Below are positions 15,964 through 25,389 of a DNA stretch of 64,000 nucleotides, in pieces (the first letter of the stretch is position 1; every line of letters starts with the position of its first letter). The position numbers and the translations under genes were made by a program. Under the pieces are notes generated by a model. That model did not search any database and was not told where the DNA came from. It saw only the letters and a list, made by a program, of their open reading frames with translations. This DNA is from Pseudotamlana agarivorans (GTDB taxonomy: Bacteria; Bacteroidota; Bacteroidia; Flavobacteriales; Flavobacteriaceae): the NCBI RefSeq assembly GCF_001642835.1, contig NZ_LXEI01000013.1:62001-126000 (forward strand), read 5' to 3'.

Positions 15964-17318
15964 TATCCTATCTCTTTTAGCATTAAGTCTAAACCTTCTC
16001 TAATTATTTTTTGATGTGGTTGTTTAGACACACAAACAAATTCTGTTAAGGCAAAATCTTCGGGAGCAACTTCGTACATCCCTAAAGCTTCCATTTCATC
16101 TAAATCTTTATACAAACATGCTTTTAAGATTTGTAATGGATAAATATCAAGAGGAAAAACTTCTTCATAAGTACCTGTCGTTACAAAAGCTCTATGCTCA
16201 CCATTTGTATTGGTATTTAAATCGTAAACTTTTTTAGGATTTAACCATGAAAAAGTAAACGCTCTTGAGGTAGAAACTTTATTAAAAATAGGTTTGTTCC
16301 ATCCGAAGAACTCATAATCATCACCTTCAGGGATAACAGAAATCACATTGCAATAGTAACCTAAACTACCATCGGCTTTAATTTCTTTTCCTGATAATAC
16401 ATTACCAGAAATAATACGATCATGACCAGCTTTATCGATACCTTTATCGTAGATCATAGTGGAAACTTCACTACCAATAAGGGTTTTGAAATATCTTGGT
16501 TTTTGAACTGAAGATCCTACCAAGGCAACAATACGCTCGGCATTGAATTTCCCTGTTAGCAATAGCTCACCGATAATTACTAAATCTTGAGCGCCTATCG
16601 TCCAAACAACCTCTCCTTTATTTACAGGATCAATTTTGTTGATTTGCGTTCCAACATTTCCAGAAGGATGCGGACCAGAAACCTTATGTAAGGTAATGCC
16701 CTTCAATCCTGAAAGTGGCGAATTAGCAGTTTGACCAACTGAAACATGTACTTTACCTTCGGTAAGTTTACCTAAAGCAGTAACCGCAGCTTGCAGCTCG
16801 GCTTCTTTACCTTGAAGGGTAAAGTCTAAATCGGCAGCTAAAGGAGCACTGGCATATCCTGAAATAAAAATCGCTTTTGGCGATCGCTCAGGGTTTGCAA
16901 CCACGTCGTAAGGACGTTGTTTTACAAACGGCCAACATCCTGAAGCAAGCAAATGTGCTTTAACTTCTTCTGGTTGTGCAGTTTCAACAGCAATCTTTCC
17001 AAAATCTTTGTAAGACTGTGTTTTATCGGCTTCAATTTTAATAGCGTCAATGCGCCTCTTAGGTCCACGAATAACCTCAACGACTTTACCTGAAACAGGA
17101 GAAACAAAAATTAGTTTTTCGTTGGACTTATCATGAAAAAGGGTGTCTCCAGCTTGGACTGTAGTACCTTCTTTCGCAATAAGTTTAGGGATAATTCCAT
17201 GGAAGTCTTCTGGTCTTATGGTACAGTAGTTGCTGATAATCGCTTGCTCGACCGTTTTATCAGCTGCACCCTTAAGTTTAATATCCAGACCTTTTTTAAT
17301 ACGAATGTCGTTTGACAT
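15963..17318 (-). CDS. nqrA: Na+-translocating NADH:quinone reductase subunit A
   Basis: Cytoplasmic subunit that helps form the ubiquinone/menaquinone site. 451 residues from the ATG at 17318 (MSNDIRIKKGLDIKLKGAAD, the family start). The frame stays open 39 codons further upstream but that part is AT-rich and unlike the family. First gene of nqrABCDEF. A TAAATTTG box on the minus strand (17364-17357) is a plausible promoter element, without a clear partner box. Confidence 0.95.
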   Translation of the reverse strand: MSNDIRIKKGLDIKLKGAADKTVEQAIISNYCTIRPEDFHGIIPKLIAKEGTTVQAGDTLFHDKSNEKLIFVSPVSGKVVEVIRGPKRRIDAIKIEADKTQSYKDFGKIAVETAQPEEVKAHLLASGCWPFVKQRPYDVVANPERSPKAIFISGYASAPLAADLDFTLQGKEAELQAAVTALGKLTEGKVHVSVGQTANSPLSGLKGITLHKVSGPHPSGNVGTQINKIDPVNKGEVVWTIGAQDLVIIGELLLTGKFNAERIVALVGSSVQKPRYFKTLIGSEVSTMIYDKGIDKAGHDRIISGNVLSGKEIKADGSLGYYCNVISVIPEGDDYEFFGWNKPIFNKVSTSRAFTFSWLNPKKVYDLNTNTNGEHRAFVTTGTYEEVFPLDIYPLQILKACLYKDLDEMEALGMYEVAPEDFALTEFVCVSKQPHQKIIREGLDLMLKEIG

Positions 17319-17489
17319 ATTTATATTTATTGAAATTAGTTGTCTAAAAATTGCTGCAAATTTACAGAATTTCTTTAGTATTAATATCCATTGTATTCGT
17401 ATTGTTTCGTTATTTGTATTTATTCTAAATAACAACGTAAAACCTCGGTATGAAATTTGTTATCTTTACCCATTAATAAAAAACACCCC

Positions 17490-18740
17490 ATGAAAAATAG
17501 CCTTCTTTTGCTTATTATTTTTTGCCTTAATATTTCATTAAGTCTTGCTCAAACACAAGAAACACCACCTCCGGAATATATAAAAACGATACAATTTAAA
17601 GGGGCTTCAACCGACAACCAACTCCCCATCATTCGCTTAGGAGACCCAATAACTATTGAATTTGACGCCTTAAATGGCAACGAAGAAGACTTTTACTATA
17701 AAATAAAATATTACAATAGAGACTGGACCCCCTCTGTACTTATTCAAACGGAATATATGGATGGTTTAGACAACCAACGTATTAGAGAATATGAAAACTC
17801 CTTTAATACGTACCAGATTTTTTCTCATTACAAACTAACCATTCCTAACGATCAAACTAAAGGATTAAAGGTTTCAGGAAACTATATGTTGTTCATTTAT
17901 AATAGTGACAATGAACTTATGTTTTCTCAAAAATTTATGATTTATGAAAATTTAGCTGATGTGGGTATTGTACTCAAACGTGCAAGGGATCTTTCTAATA
18001 TTCAAGAAAAACAACGTGTTGAAATTCTTGTGGTTTCCAACCGCATTCAATTTAATAATCCAACCCAAACCGTTAATGCCGTAATTATTCAGAATAACAA
18101 TTTAAATACTGCAATAACAGATGTAAAACCACAATATGTATTAGGGAATCAATTGGTTTATAAATATGATTCTGAAACCAGCTTTTGGGGAGGGAACGAG
18201 TATTTCTTTTTTGAAAACAAAGATATTCGAGGTGCGAACAACAACATTCAGTTTGTTGATTTACAAGATCTGTATCACAATTATTTATTTACAAACTCCA
18301 TTCGCGCCAACCAAATTTACACTTATAATCCAGACATTAATGGCAACTATGTTATTAACAACATGGATGCTTCCGATCCCAGCATTGAAGCCGATTACGT
18401 TTGGGTTCACTTTTCTCTAGCTGCAGACGAAAACATAAAAAACAAAGACATCTATGTTTATGGCACCTTCAACAATTTTACAATTGAAGAATCAACACGC
18501 CTAACATACGATGCCGCAAAAAACATCTTTAAAGGGAGTCTTTTGCTCAAGCAAGGGTTTTACAATTATAAATATGTTGCTGTAGATTCTAATGGTACTA
18601 TTAATGAGAATTTAATAAGCGGTAATTTTTGGCAAACAGAAAATAGCTACAAAGTTTTAGTGTACTACAGAGACCTTGGAGCACGATATGATAGAATTGT
18701 AGGTGCTAACGAAGGGACTTCCGTAAATATTAGCGACTAA
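17490..18740 (+). CDS. Type IX secretion system plug-domain protein (DUF5103)
   Basis: About 416 residues starting MKNSLLLLIIF, with a cleavable signal peptide ending near SLAQ. The body matches the DUF5103 family: an early EYIKTIQFKG, the central region with VEILVVSNRIQF, and a C-terminal IYVYGTFNNFT domain. In Flavobacterium a protein of this family plugs the SprA translocon pore on its periplasmic side. It is divergent from nqrA. TATCTTTA at 17461-17468 is a possible promoter box. An ATG-proximal start 11 codons upstream is less likely because it would precede the signal peptide. Confidence 0.8.
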   Translation: MKNSLLLLIIFCLNISLSLAQTQETPPPEYIKTIQFKGASTDNQLPIIRLGDPITIEFDALNGNEEDFYYKIKYYNRDWTPSVLIQTEYMDGLDNQRIREYENSFNTYQIFSHYKLTIPNDQTKGLKVSGNYMLFIYNSDNELMFSQKFMIYENLADVGIVLKRARDLSNIQEKQRVEILVVSNRIQFNNPTQTVNAVIIQNNNLNTAITDVKPQYVLGNQLVYKYDSETSFWGGNEYFFFENKDIRGANNNIQFVDLQDLYHNYLFTNSIRANQIYTYNPDINGNYVINNMDASDPSIEADYVWVHFSLAADENIKNKDIYVYGTFNNFTIEESTRLTYDAAKNIFKGSLLLKQGFYNYKYVAVDSNGTINENLISGNFWQTENSYKVLVYYRDLGARYDRIVGANEGTSVNISD

Positions 18741-18846
18741 AATTGTAAATTATCTAATTTTTTCATCTCAGACGTTAAAATTTATGATTGGCATTTATAA
18801 TTTACTACATTAGCTACCATTAACACGTGGTATATCAGTATTTAAC

Positions 18847-19233
18847 ATGGTTCAACAGGTTACAAAGGGCATTAAAATTTCCGTAAAAACGACTTACGAA
18901 GGTTCATTTTATAAAAACTATAAGATACAATATGCTTTTGGGTATACTATAACCATTGAAAACCAAAGTAAAGATTCTGTCCAACTATTTGCTAGACATT
19001 GGGAAATTTTAGATGCCTTAAACAATATTGAAACCGTTTCTGGAGAAGGTGTTGTTGGCAAAAAACCAGTTTTAAAACCAGGTGAATCTCACACCTATTC
19101 ATCAGGATGTTTACTTACATCGCCATTAGGTGCCATGCATGGGCATTACAGTATGGTAAACTTCACAACAACCAAAAAGTTTCAAGTTACCATTCCTACA
19201 TTTAAATTAAGTGCTCCTTTTGCCATGAATTAA
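18847..19233 (+). CDS. apaG: ApaG domain protein
   Basis: 128 residues forming one immunoglobulin-like ApaG domain. Signature stretches: TIENQSKDSVQLFARHWEI, GVVGKKPVLKPGESHTYSSG and GAMHGHYSMV. ApaG proteins are widely conserved; in enteric bacteria they are tied to Co2+/Mg2+ phenotypes and Ap4A, but the molecular function is not settled. Stands alone. Confidence 0.9.
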   Translation: MVQQVTKGIKISVKTTYEGSFYKNYKIQYAFGYTITIENQSKDSVQLFARHWEILDALNNIETVSGEGVVGKKPVLKPGESHTYSSGCLLTSPLGAMHGHYSMVNFTTTKKFQVTIPTFKLSAPFAMN

Positions 19234-19354
19234 ATTGATGTCTTTATTTCCTTATTATTGAGTAACGACCAAATAATTACATTCAACCCAAAATACCCCC
19301 TCTAGTAATAATTGATTATTTTTAGCAAGTATTTAATCTATATTCGCTATCACT

Positions 19355-20233
19355 ATGATTAACGTACTGATTACTGGAGCAACAGGAAACATTGGTCGAG
19401 AATTAATTACTTATTTATGTCAATCGGACCAACAGATTATAGTGACTGCAGCTGTAAGAAGCCTCACTAATGCAAAACAACTTTTTGCAGAACAACAAAA
19501 GCTAAAATTTACAACATTCGATTTTGAGGACCAGTCCACCTTTAACACTGCGTTTGAAAATATCGACATTCTTTTTCTCCTCAGACCTCCTCATATTTCA
19601 CATATCGAAGAGTATTTCAACCCCTTGTTAAAGTCTGCTCAGAAAAAAGGGATTAAAAAAATTGTTTTTCTCTCTGTTCAAGGTGCCGAGAAGAGTAAAG
19701 TCATTCCGCATAACAAAATCGAATCTTTAATTAAAGATTATAATTTCGAATATATTTTTCTGCGCCCAAGCTATTTTATGCAGAACTTAATCACCACCTT
19801 ACTTCCCGAAATTTTAAAATCGCAAAGTATTACACTGCCTTCAAGCCATGCTAAATTTAACTGGATTGATATAAAAAACATAGCCGAAATAGCGTCTATA
19901 GTACTTACTACATTTGACACTCACAAAAATAGTATCATCGAACTTACAGGATCTGAGAACAAAAGTTTTTATGAAGCTACCGCTTTATTGAATCAAGTGA
20001 CGGGCTTACACATAAGTTTCAACAGTATAAATCCGATAAGATTCTATTTCAAAAAAAGAAAAGACGGTCTCAATAAGGACTTCGCCATGGTCATGACATT
20101 ATTGCACTTTTTACCCAGAATAGAAAAAGCTCCTAAAATTTCTAACAACTACCAGCAGTTCACAGGAAAGGAACCTATAACTTTAACCGAATTCTTTAAA
20201 AGAGAAAAAGCACAGTTTACACAAAGCCTATGA
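19355..20233 (+). CDS. NmrA/HSCARG-like atypical SDR, NAD(P)-binding protein
   Basis: 292 residues. The Rossmann motif is ITGATGNIGREL near 6-17, followed by an NmrA-like arrangement with FDFEDQSTF and IDILFLLRPPHIS. The C-terminal region resembles nucleotide-sugar or quinone-sensing atypical SDRs; no Tyr-x3-Lys pair is evident, so it may be a redox sensor or a reductase with a different active site. It overlaps the next gene by four bases (ATGA), so the two are translationally coupled. Confidence 0.78.
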   Translation: MINVLITGATGNIGRELITYLCQSDQQIIVTAAVRSLTNAKQLFAEQQKLKFTTFDFEDQSTFNTAFENIDILFLLRPPHISHIEEYFNPLLKSAQKKGIKKIVFLSVQGAEKSKVIPHNKIESLIKDYNFEYIFLRPSYFMQNLITTLLPEILKSQSITLPSSHAKFNWIDIKNIAEIASIVLTTFDTHKNSIIELTGSENKSFYEATALLNQVTGLHISFNSINPIRFYFKKRKDGLNKDFAMVMTLLHFLPRIEKAPKISNNYQQFTGKEPITLTEFFKREKAQFTQSL

Positions 20234-21717
20234 AAAAGTTAAAATTTCCTTCAGCACAAACCTTATTATTCATTATCGCTGGCTTAGTAGCTTTGTTAAC
20301 ACGGGTTGTTCCGGCCGGAAAATATGACAGCCTTTCTTACAACGCTTCAAGTCAAACTTTTACTAAAACCAGTCTTGAAGCCACCTACGAATTTCCTGCC
20401 ACCACAGAAACATTAAACAATCTCGGCATAAAAATTCCTTTGGAAAAATTTACTAGCGGTGCCATCTATAAACCTATCGGGATTCCTCATTCATACAAAG
20501 CACTTCCAGCGAACTCTCAAGGATTTTTCGATTTAGTGAAAGCCCCAATAAAAGGTATTATTGAAGCAGCAGATATCATTTTTCTTATATTAATTATTGG
20601 CGGATTAATTGGCATTATGAACTTAACAGGCGCCTTTGATGCCGGCATTGCTTGGACAGCCAAAATACTTAAGGGGAACGAATACCTTTTAATTATTTTA
20701 GTAACCACCATCATAGCATTAGGAGGAACTACATTTGGACTTGCTGAAGAAACCATGGCTTTCTACCCTATTTTAATTCCCGTTTTTTTAGCTGCAAAAT
20801 ATGATGCCCTTGTTGGAGTGAGCTGTATATTTCTGGGTTCAGCAATCGGTACCATGTGCTCTACGGTTAATCCGTTTTCAACAATAATCGCTTCAGATGC
20901 TGCAGGAATCAACTGGACCACTGGTTTACAAAGTCGGTTAATTATGCTTGTGCTTTGTTTAAGTATTACTATAGTTTACATTCTTCGTTATGCCAAACGC
21001 GTAAAAAACAATCCTTCAAAATCTATCATATACAATCAAAAAGAAGATATTGAAGCTCGTTTTAAAATAAAAACCAATAGTTATACTAAGTTTTCGGGAC
21101 GCTTAAAAGCGATTACCTTTGTGTTTTCAGCATCCTTTGTGGTTATGATTATTGGTGTATCGTTTTTAGATTGGTGGTTTATTGAAATGACCACAACATT
21201 TTTAATAAGCGCCATTATTATAGGATTTCTAGCGAAAATCAAAGAAAGAACATTCATTGAAACTTTTGTTAAAGGCGCAGCAGACTTATTAAGCGTCGCT
21301 TTTATTGTTGGTATTGCCAGGGGTGTCACCATTCTTATGCAAGATGGCCTTATTAGCGACACCCTTTTATTTCACGCCAGCACTATTACTGAAGGCATGC
21401 CCAAAGCCCTTTTTACAAATTTCATGCTGTTTATTTATGCGGGACTTTCGTTTTTTATGCCATCATCTTCAGGAATGGCTGTATTAACTATGCCTGTGAT
21501 GGCTCCACTTGCCGACACTGTTAACTTAGGTAGAGAAGTTATAGTAAACACCTATCAGTATGGGATGGGACTTCTTTATTTGATTAGTCCTACAGGATTA
21601 ATTTTGGCCGCTTTAGCTATTGTTAATATCGGATTTAACAAATGGCTAAAGTTTGTAACCCCCTTACTCATCATATTAACGTTAACAACTATGGCCTTTT
21701 TAAGCCTCTCTGTTTAA
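20230..21717 (+). CDS. YfcC-family (DcuC-type) membrane transporter
   Basis: 495 residues, about twelve membrane helices. FPSAQTLLFIIAGLVALLT at the start, GGTTFGLAEETMAFYPILIPVFLA and FFMPSSSGMAVLTMPVMAPLAD are typical of the YfcC/arginine-ornithine antiporter-like branch of the C4-dicarboxylate transporter superfamily. Substrate cannot be read from the sequence. Coupled by a 4-base overlap to the SDR gene, whose product may act on a related compound. Confidence 0.85.
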   Translation: MKKLKFPSAQTLLFIIAGLVALLTRVVPAGKYDSLSYNASSQTFTKTSLEATYEFPATTETLNNLGIKIPLEKFTSGAIYKPIGIPHSYKALPANSQGFFDLVKAPIKGIIEAADIIFLILIIGGLIGIMNLTGAFDAGIAWTAKILKGNEYLLIILVTTIIALGGTTFGLAEETMAFYPILIPVFLAAKYDALVGVSCIFLGSAIGTMCSTVNPFSTIIASDAAGINWTTGLQSRLIMLVLCLSITIVYILRYAKRVKNNPSKSIIYNQKEDIEARFKIKTNSYTKFSGRLKAITFVFSASFVVMIIGVSFLDWWFIEMTTTFLISAIIIGFLAKIKERTFIETFVKGAADLLSVAFIVGIARGVTILMQDGLISDTLLFHASTITEGMPKALFTNFMLFIYAGLSFFMPSSSGMAVLTMPVMAPLADTVNLGREVIVNTYQYGMGLLYLISPTGLILAALAIVNIGFNKWLKFVTPLLIILTLTTMAFLSLSV

Positions 21718-21723
21718 TTATAA

Positions 21724-22722
21724 TTAAGAAGAAGGTACCCGTTGAAAATTATAAACAGATGTATTTTGTTTTACCTGAAAGCTTTTACAGTTAGAAAAAG
21801 GCATAAACTCATAGTCTGAATCGTAACAAAACGTCTTTTTATCAACTTGAAAATAGGCGTCACAATCCACCCTTCCGTAAGGAGAAATGCGTCTGAATCT
21901 ATAATTAATATCGTCATCGGTTTTGTGAAGTTCAAACCAAGCTCCTCCGCCTATTCCAGACAAATATTGGGCATTATCACTTAATCCCACCACCTCTTTT
22001 GACAACAGGTTACCTTCCAAGTTCGGCTGAAAACCTTTCAACCTATCTAAAAAACACCTTAGGTTCTCACTTTTTTGAGAACCTTTAAACTTGGAGATAT
22101 CGCCGTTTTCTAAAACTTTAAAAATGGTATTCTCCGTATCACTTAACAGAACATTTCCAACGGTGCTTGAGGTAAACCTTTGCATTTTTTTGAGTTGTTT
22201 ACGTATTCGAGCATCGGTTACTGAAGCCAACAAGGTATCGGCAACGAAACGCGCACAGTTAGAAGCTTCCCGTTTAAAAGCAGCATAGCGAACTGCCTTA
22301 TGACCTTGTAAATTTAATATGAATGACCGCGCCATATTGTAATCAACAGAACTGCAAACGGAAGCTAACATCGTCCCCTCTCCATGGGTGATTTTGGGAT
22401 GCGTTGCTAAATATTTTAAAATGTCATCTAAATTTTTGATAACACCTTTTTCCATATCTGCCATGAAAGGCATTTGCAATTCGTTATCGGTTTCATGGCT
22501 ACGAACGCGACCAAATGGGGCTGGTACGATATAGCGGCCAAAATCGTAATAATCTAAAGCACCGGTTTCTTTTTCAACTAAAACTAAAGCAGCATGTCCG
22601 GCTCTCACATAATTTTTAGTACCTATACCAAAAAATCGTAAATAGGGTGCATACCATTCTTTTGGCAACCTAACCACCGTATCGGGGTAAGCTAGAGTTA
22701 TAACAATTCCCGTATTAACCAT
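21724..22722 (-). CDS. Papain-like (NlpC/P60-like, permuted) protein of unknown substrate
   Basis: 332 residues from MVNTGIVITL. The N-terminal domain has RAGHAALVLVEKETGALDYYDFGRY with His43 and, about 110 residues later, REASNCARFVADTLL with Cys156; a His before Cys order and the DFGRY context are typical of circularly permuted NlpC/P60 or LRAT-like folds. The C-terminal part is an independent beta-rich region. Flavobacterial families like this are annotated only as domains of unknown function. The ATG at 22722 overlaps the stop of the NRDE gene by eight bases; a start at 22746 is possible. Confidence 0.65.
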   Translation of the reverse strand: MVNTGIVITLAYPDTVVRLPKEWYAPYLRFFGIGTKNYVRAGHAALVLVEKETGALDYYDFGRYIVPAPFGRVRSHETDNELQMPFMADMEKGVIKNLDDILKYLATHPKITHGEGTMLASVCSSVDYNMARSFILNLQGHKAVRYAAFKREASNCARFVADTLLASVTDARIRKQLKKMQRFTSSTVGNVLLSDTENTIFKVLENGDISKFKGSQKSENLRCFLDRLKGFQPNLEGNLLSKEVVGLSDNAQYLSGIGGGAWFELHKTDDDINYRFRRISPYGRVDCDAYFQVDKKTFCYDSDYEFMPFSNCKSFQVKQNTSVYNFQRVPSS

Positions 22723-23443
22723 GCATAGCAGATTTTTGGAAATCAAACACCTCTTCAGAAATCAATTCGTTTTCAAGGGATTCATATCTCATTTTCACCA
22801 TATAATGACATTTTTCAACCTGAGTGATGCTCGTCGTTTTCACAAAACCACGATCCATGATCACGCCATAATCGCGATTTGTTCCTCCTGCAGTTTTATG
22901 AAATTTCAAGATTTGCTCTGCACGCCTATCACCTTCAGTTAAAAAATCATGAAACCAACACTGGCGTTCCTTTTTCATGGCTTCGGTATATAAGGTTGAA
23001 GAGGACCAAATTCTTGGTTTTAAAGGCAACTTTTCAAAATGCCTTTCTTCGCCATCCCAAACCAATTCAAAAAATTGAAGATGTGTGCTCCAGTCTACCA
23101 TAACAATAGTAAATGGTTCAATATCCTTAAAATTGTAGTTTTCAACATCCTCGACAACATCCTGCATAAGCATCAAGTCTTTGGCTACAAGTCCGCGACT
23201 TTTACGATACGTCGCTTTTCGTTCATGTAACGCAAAACCACCATTAAGCACACATACCAATCGTTTTTTTTCGCTAACACCAATCCAAGTTCCACCAGAC
23301 AAAGGGTCTTTTGGGTATAAAAGTTTTGTGTTTTCAACAGAAGAAAAGCTAGGATTAACCGCTGGCCGATCGGGAGATTCATCACGATTTGATGTCAATA
23401 TAAAATCGGTAGCATGGACTGGAAATAAACTTACGGTACACAT
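22715..23443 (-). CDS. NRDE (TANGO2) family protein
   Basis: 242 residues beginning MCTVSLFPVHATDFILTSNRDES, which shows the family signature (start Met-Cys, then N-R-D-E). GGTWIGVSEKKRLVCVLNGG is the second conserved block. The N-terminal Cys2 suggests an N-terminal nucleophile hydrolase-like fold. Mammalian TANGO2 has been linked to heme and lipid handling; bacterial roles are unclear. First gene of a two-gene unit with the papain-like protein. Confidence 0.88.
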   Translation of the reverse strand: MCTVSLFPVHATDFILTSNRDESPDRPAVNPSFSSVENTKLLYPKDPLSGGTWIGVSEKKRLVCVLNGGFALHERKATYRKSRGLVAKDLMLMQDVVEDVENYNFKDIEPFTIVMVDWSTHLQFFELVWDGEERHFEKLPLKPRIWSSSTLYTEAMKKERQCWFHDFLTEGDRRAEQILKFHKTAGGTNRDYGVIMDRGFVKTTSITQVEKCHYMVKMRYESLENELISEEVFDFQKSAMHG

Positions 23444-23655
23444 AAAATGATTGGTCAGAAAAAAGTTGAGCCAACTTACAAAAAATATTTAACAGACAAC
23501 TGATTCAGCATGACACATAAACCTATAATCCCAAGTCTTATAAGTATTCACCAAACATAACACCCTACAAGATTATTGAAATCTTACTCCCTATCTTTAA
23601 AATTATGCTTAATTTTATTCTTTAAAACAGCATTTTTTTGCTTATTCAATTTTCA

Positions 23656-24612
23656 ATGAAAAAATTACTATTCACCCTATGCATAGCTTTGCCACTATTA
23701 ACTTTCGGACAAGCTAGCAAACTATACAGACAAGCCTTAAGATCTTCCGATTTATCTGAAAGAATTTCGTTATTAAATGAAGTTATCAAATTAGAACCTA
23801 AAAACTTAGATGCTTATTTTCAACGTGCCTTGGCTAAAAACAATTCGGAAGACTTCTACGGAGCCATAGTAGATTACTCTAAAATTATTGCCGACCAACC
23901 AGATGCCGATTCCTATTATAACCGTGGAAATTCTAGGTATAATGTTAAAGATTACGCTGAAGCTAAAGAAGATTATGCTAAAGCCTACCTTTTAGATGAT
24001 AGTTTTATTGACGCCCTTTACAGTTTAGCCTGTGTGCGCTTAGATTTAGAAGAATACGACAAAGCTATTAGCGATTTCAATAAGGTGATTAAAAAAATTC
24101 CTGGGAATCCAAAAACCTATGTTTTAAGAGCTACAGCCTACAAAGCCTTAGAGAATCACCAAAAGGCCTTTGAAGATTATTCCACAGCGATTTTAATTTA
24201 CCCCAGTTCAGAAAATTTTTATGAAAGAGGCGTATTTTTTATGGACATAACACGCTACCAAGATGCTAACAACGATTTAACCAAAAGCATCAGTTTAAAC
24301 GACAATAATCCCTTTGCCTACTTCTACAGAGGAGCTTCTAGCTTGTTTCTAGGGAATGACATGAATTCAATTTCCGATTTTGAAAAAGTTTTAAAATTTG
24401 ATTCCAATGATTTTGATGCCCACCTTGGACTTGCTATAGCCTATATAAACTTAAACGATAAGATAAAAGCCAAGCAGCATTTTAATAAAGCCAACAGTAT
24501 TTTAAATTTAGGAGCCAACATAACGAGTATCGAAGCCTATAGTGATACGTACTGGTTTCAACACCAATATTACTTTTTCAATAAAGGAATTACAGCACTG
24601 GTAAAACTATAA
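23656..24612 (+). CDS. Tetratricopeptide repeat protein, exported
   Basis: 318 residues from MKKLLFTLCIALPLLTFGQ, a signal peptide cut near FGQA. The rest is about eight TPR units with the usual A-x3-Y pattern (YFQRALAKNNSEDFYGAIVDY, YYNRGNSRYNVKDYAEAKEDY). It should act as a periplasmic or envelope protein scaffold. A TTG start six codons earlier is less likely. Its end lies two bases from the convergent rsmG stop. Confidence 0.88.
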   Translation: MKKLLFTLCIALPLLTFGQASKLYRQALRSSDLSERISLLNEVIKLEPKNLDAYFQRALAKNNSEDFYGAIVDYSKIIADQPDADSYYNRGNSRYNVKDYAEAKEDYAKAYLLDDSFIDALYSLACVRLDLEEYDKAISDFNKVIKKIPGNPKTYVLRATAYKALENHQKAFEDYSTAILIYPSSENFYERGVFFMDITRYQDANNDLTKSISLNDNNPFAYFYRGASSLFLGNDMNSISDFEKVLKFDSNDFDAHLGLAIAYINLNDKIKAKQHFNKANSILNLGANITSIEAYSDTYWFQHQYYFFNKGITALVKL

Positions 24613-24614
24613 AT

Positions 24615-25244
24615 TTAGCCGCGGTACTTTAAAGGCAAATGCACTACTTTTTTTGTTTCAAAAAAGTCTTCCTCATAAAAATCACTTAAATTATAAATGG
24701 TCGTGGTACGATAATCTTTTAGTTCTTCGGTTAAATCACCACCTTTTAAATATAGAATACCATTTTTTAATTCATGCTTTTCTTCTTTGGCGATTTTCCC
24801 TTTTACCCAATGCACAAAAGTTGGCATAATAGCAACGGCACGACTTACTATAAAATCAAATTGCTCATCAATAGCTTCAACGCGACTATGAGTCGTTCTC
24901 ACATTCGTTAACCCTAAGCCTTCCACAACTTCATTTACCACTTTAAGTTTTTTAGCGATACTATCAACCAAATGAAAAGAACATTCAGGAAACATAATAG
25001 CTAATGGGATACCTGGAAATCCACCACCTGTACCAACATCTAAAATGTTACTACCGTCCTTAAACGAAATCACTTTTGCTATTCCCAAAGCATGCAAAAC
25101 GTGGCGTAAATACAATTCATCAATATCTTTTCTTGACACCACATTAATTTTTAAATTCCAGTCTTGATACAGCGATTCTAATTGCGTAAACTTATTGATC
25201 TGGTCTTCTGTAAGATTAGGAAAGTACTTTAAGATGAGTTCCAT
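24615..25244 (-). CDS. rsmG: 16S rRNA (guanine(527)-N7)-methyltransferase
   Basis: 209 residues. The SAM-binding glycine motif ILDVGTGGGFPGIPLAI is near residue 65, HLVDSIAKKLKVV follows, and FIVSRAVAIMPTFVHWV is the family conserved region. Methylates N7 of G527 in the 530 loop of 16S rRNA. Convergent with the TPR gene and monocistronic. Confidence 0.95.
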   Translation of the reverse strand: MELILKYFPNLTEDQINKFTQLESLYQDWNLKINVVSRKDIDELYLRHVLHALGIAKVISFKDGSNILDVGTGGGFPGIPLAIMFPECSFHLVDSIAKKLKVVNEVVEGLGLTNVRTTHSRVEAIDEQFDFIVSRAVAIMPTFVHWVKGKIAKEEKHELKNGILYLKGGDLTEELKDYRTTTIYNLSDFYEEDFFETKKVVHLPLKYRG

Positions 25245-25327
25245 GTATTGTTAAATTTTCAACAAAAATATAGCTTTTAAACCCATTTTTTTACAAAATT
25301 TTGGTAATACTTAACTTTGTTTATTCC

Positions 25328-25335
25328 TATCTTTG
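25328..25335 (+). promoter_or_regulatory. Promoter -7 box for desaturase gene
   Basis: TATCTTTG (25328-25335) matches TAnnTTTG. The nearest TTG (25301-25303) is 24 bases away, longer than the usual 19, so only the downstream box is supported. Confidence 0.5.
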
Positions 25336-25389
25336 CGCAGAATATGGCGTAACGAATTGATTTTTACGTCATATTAATTTAATTATAGC

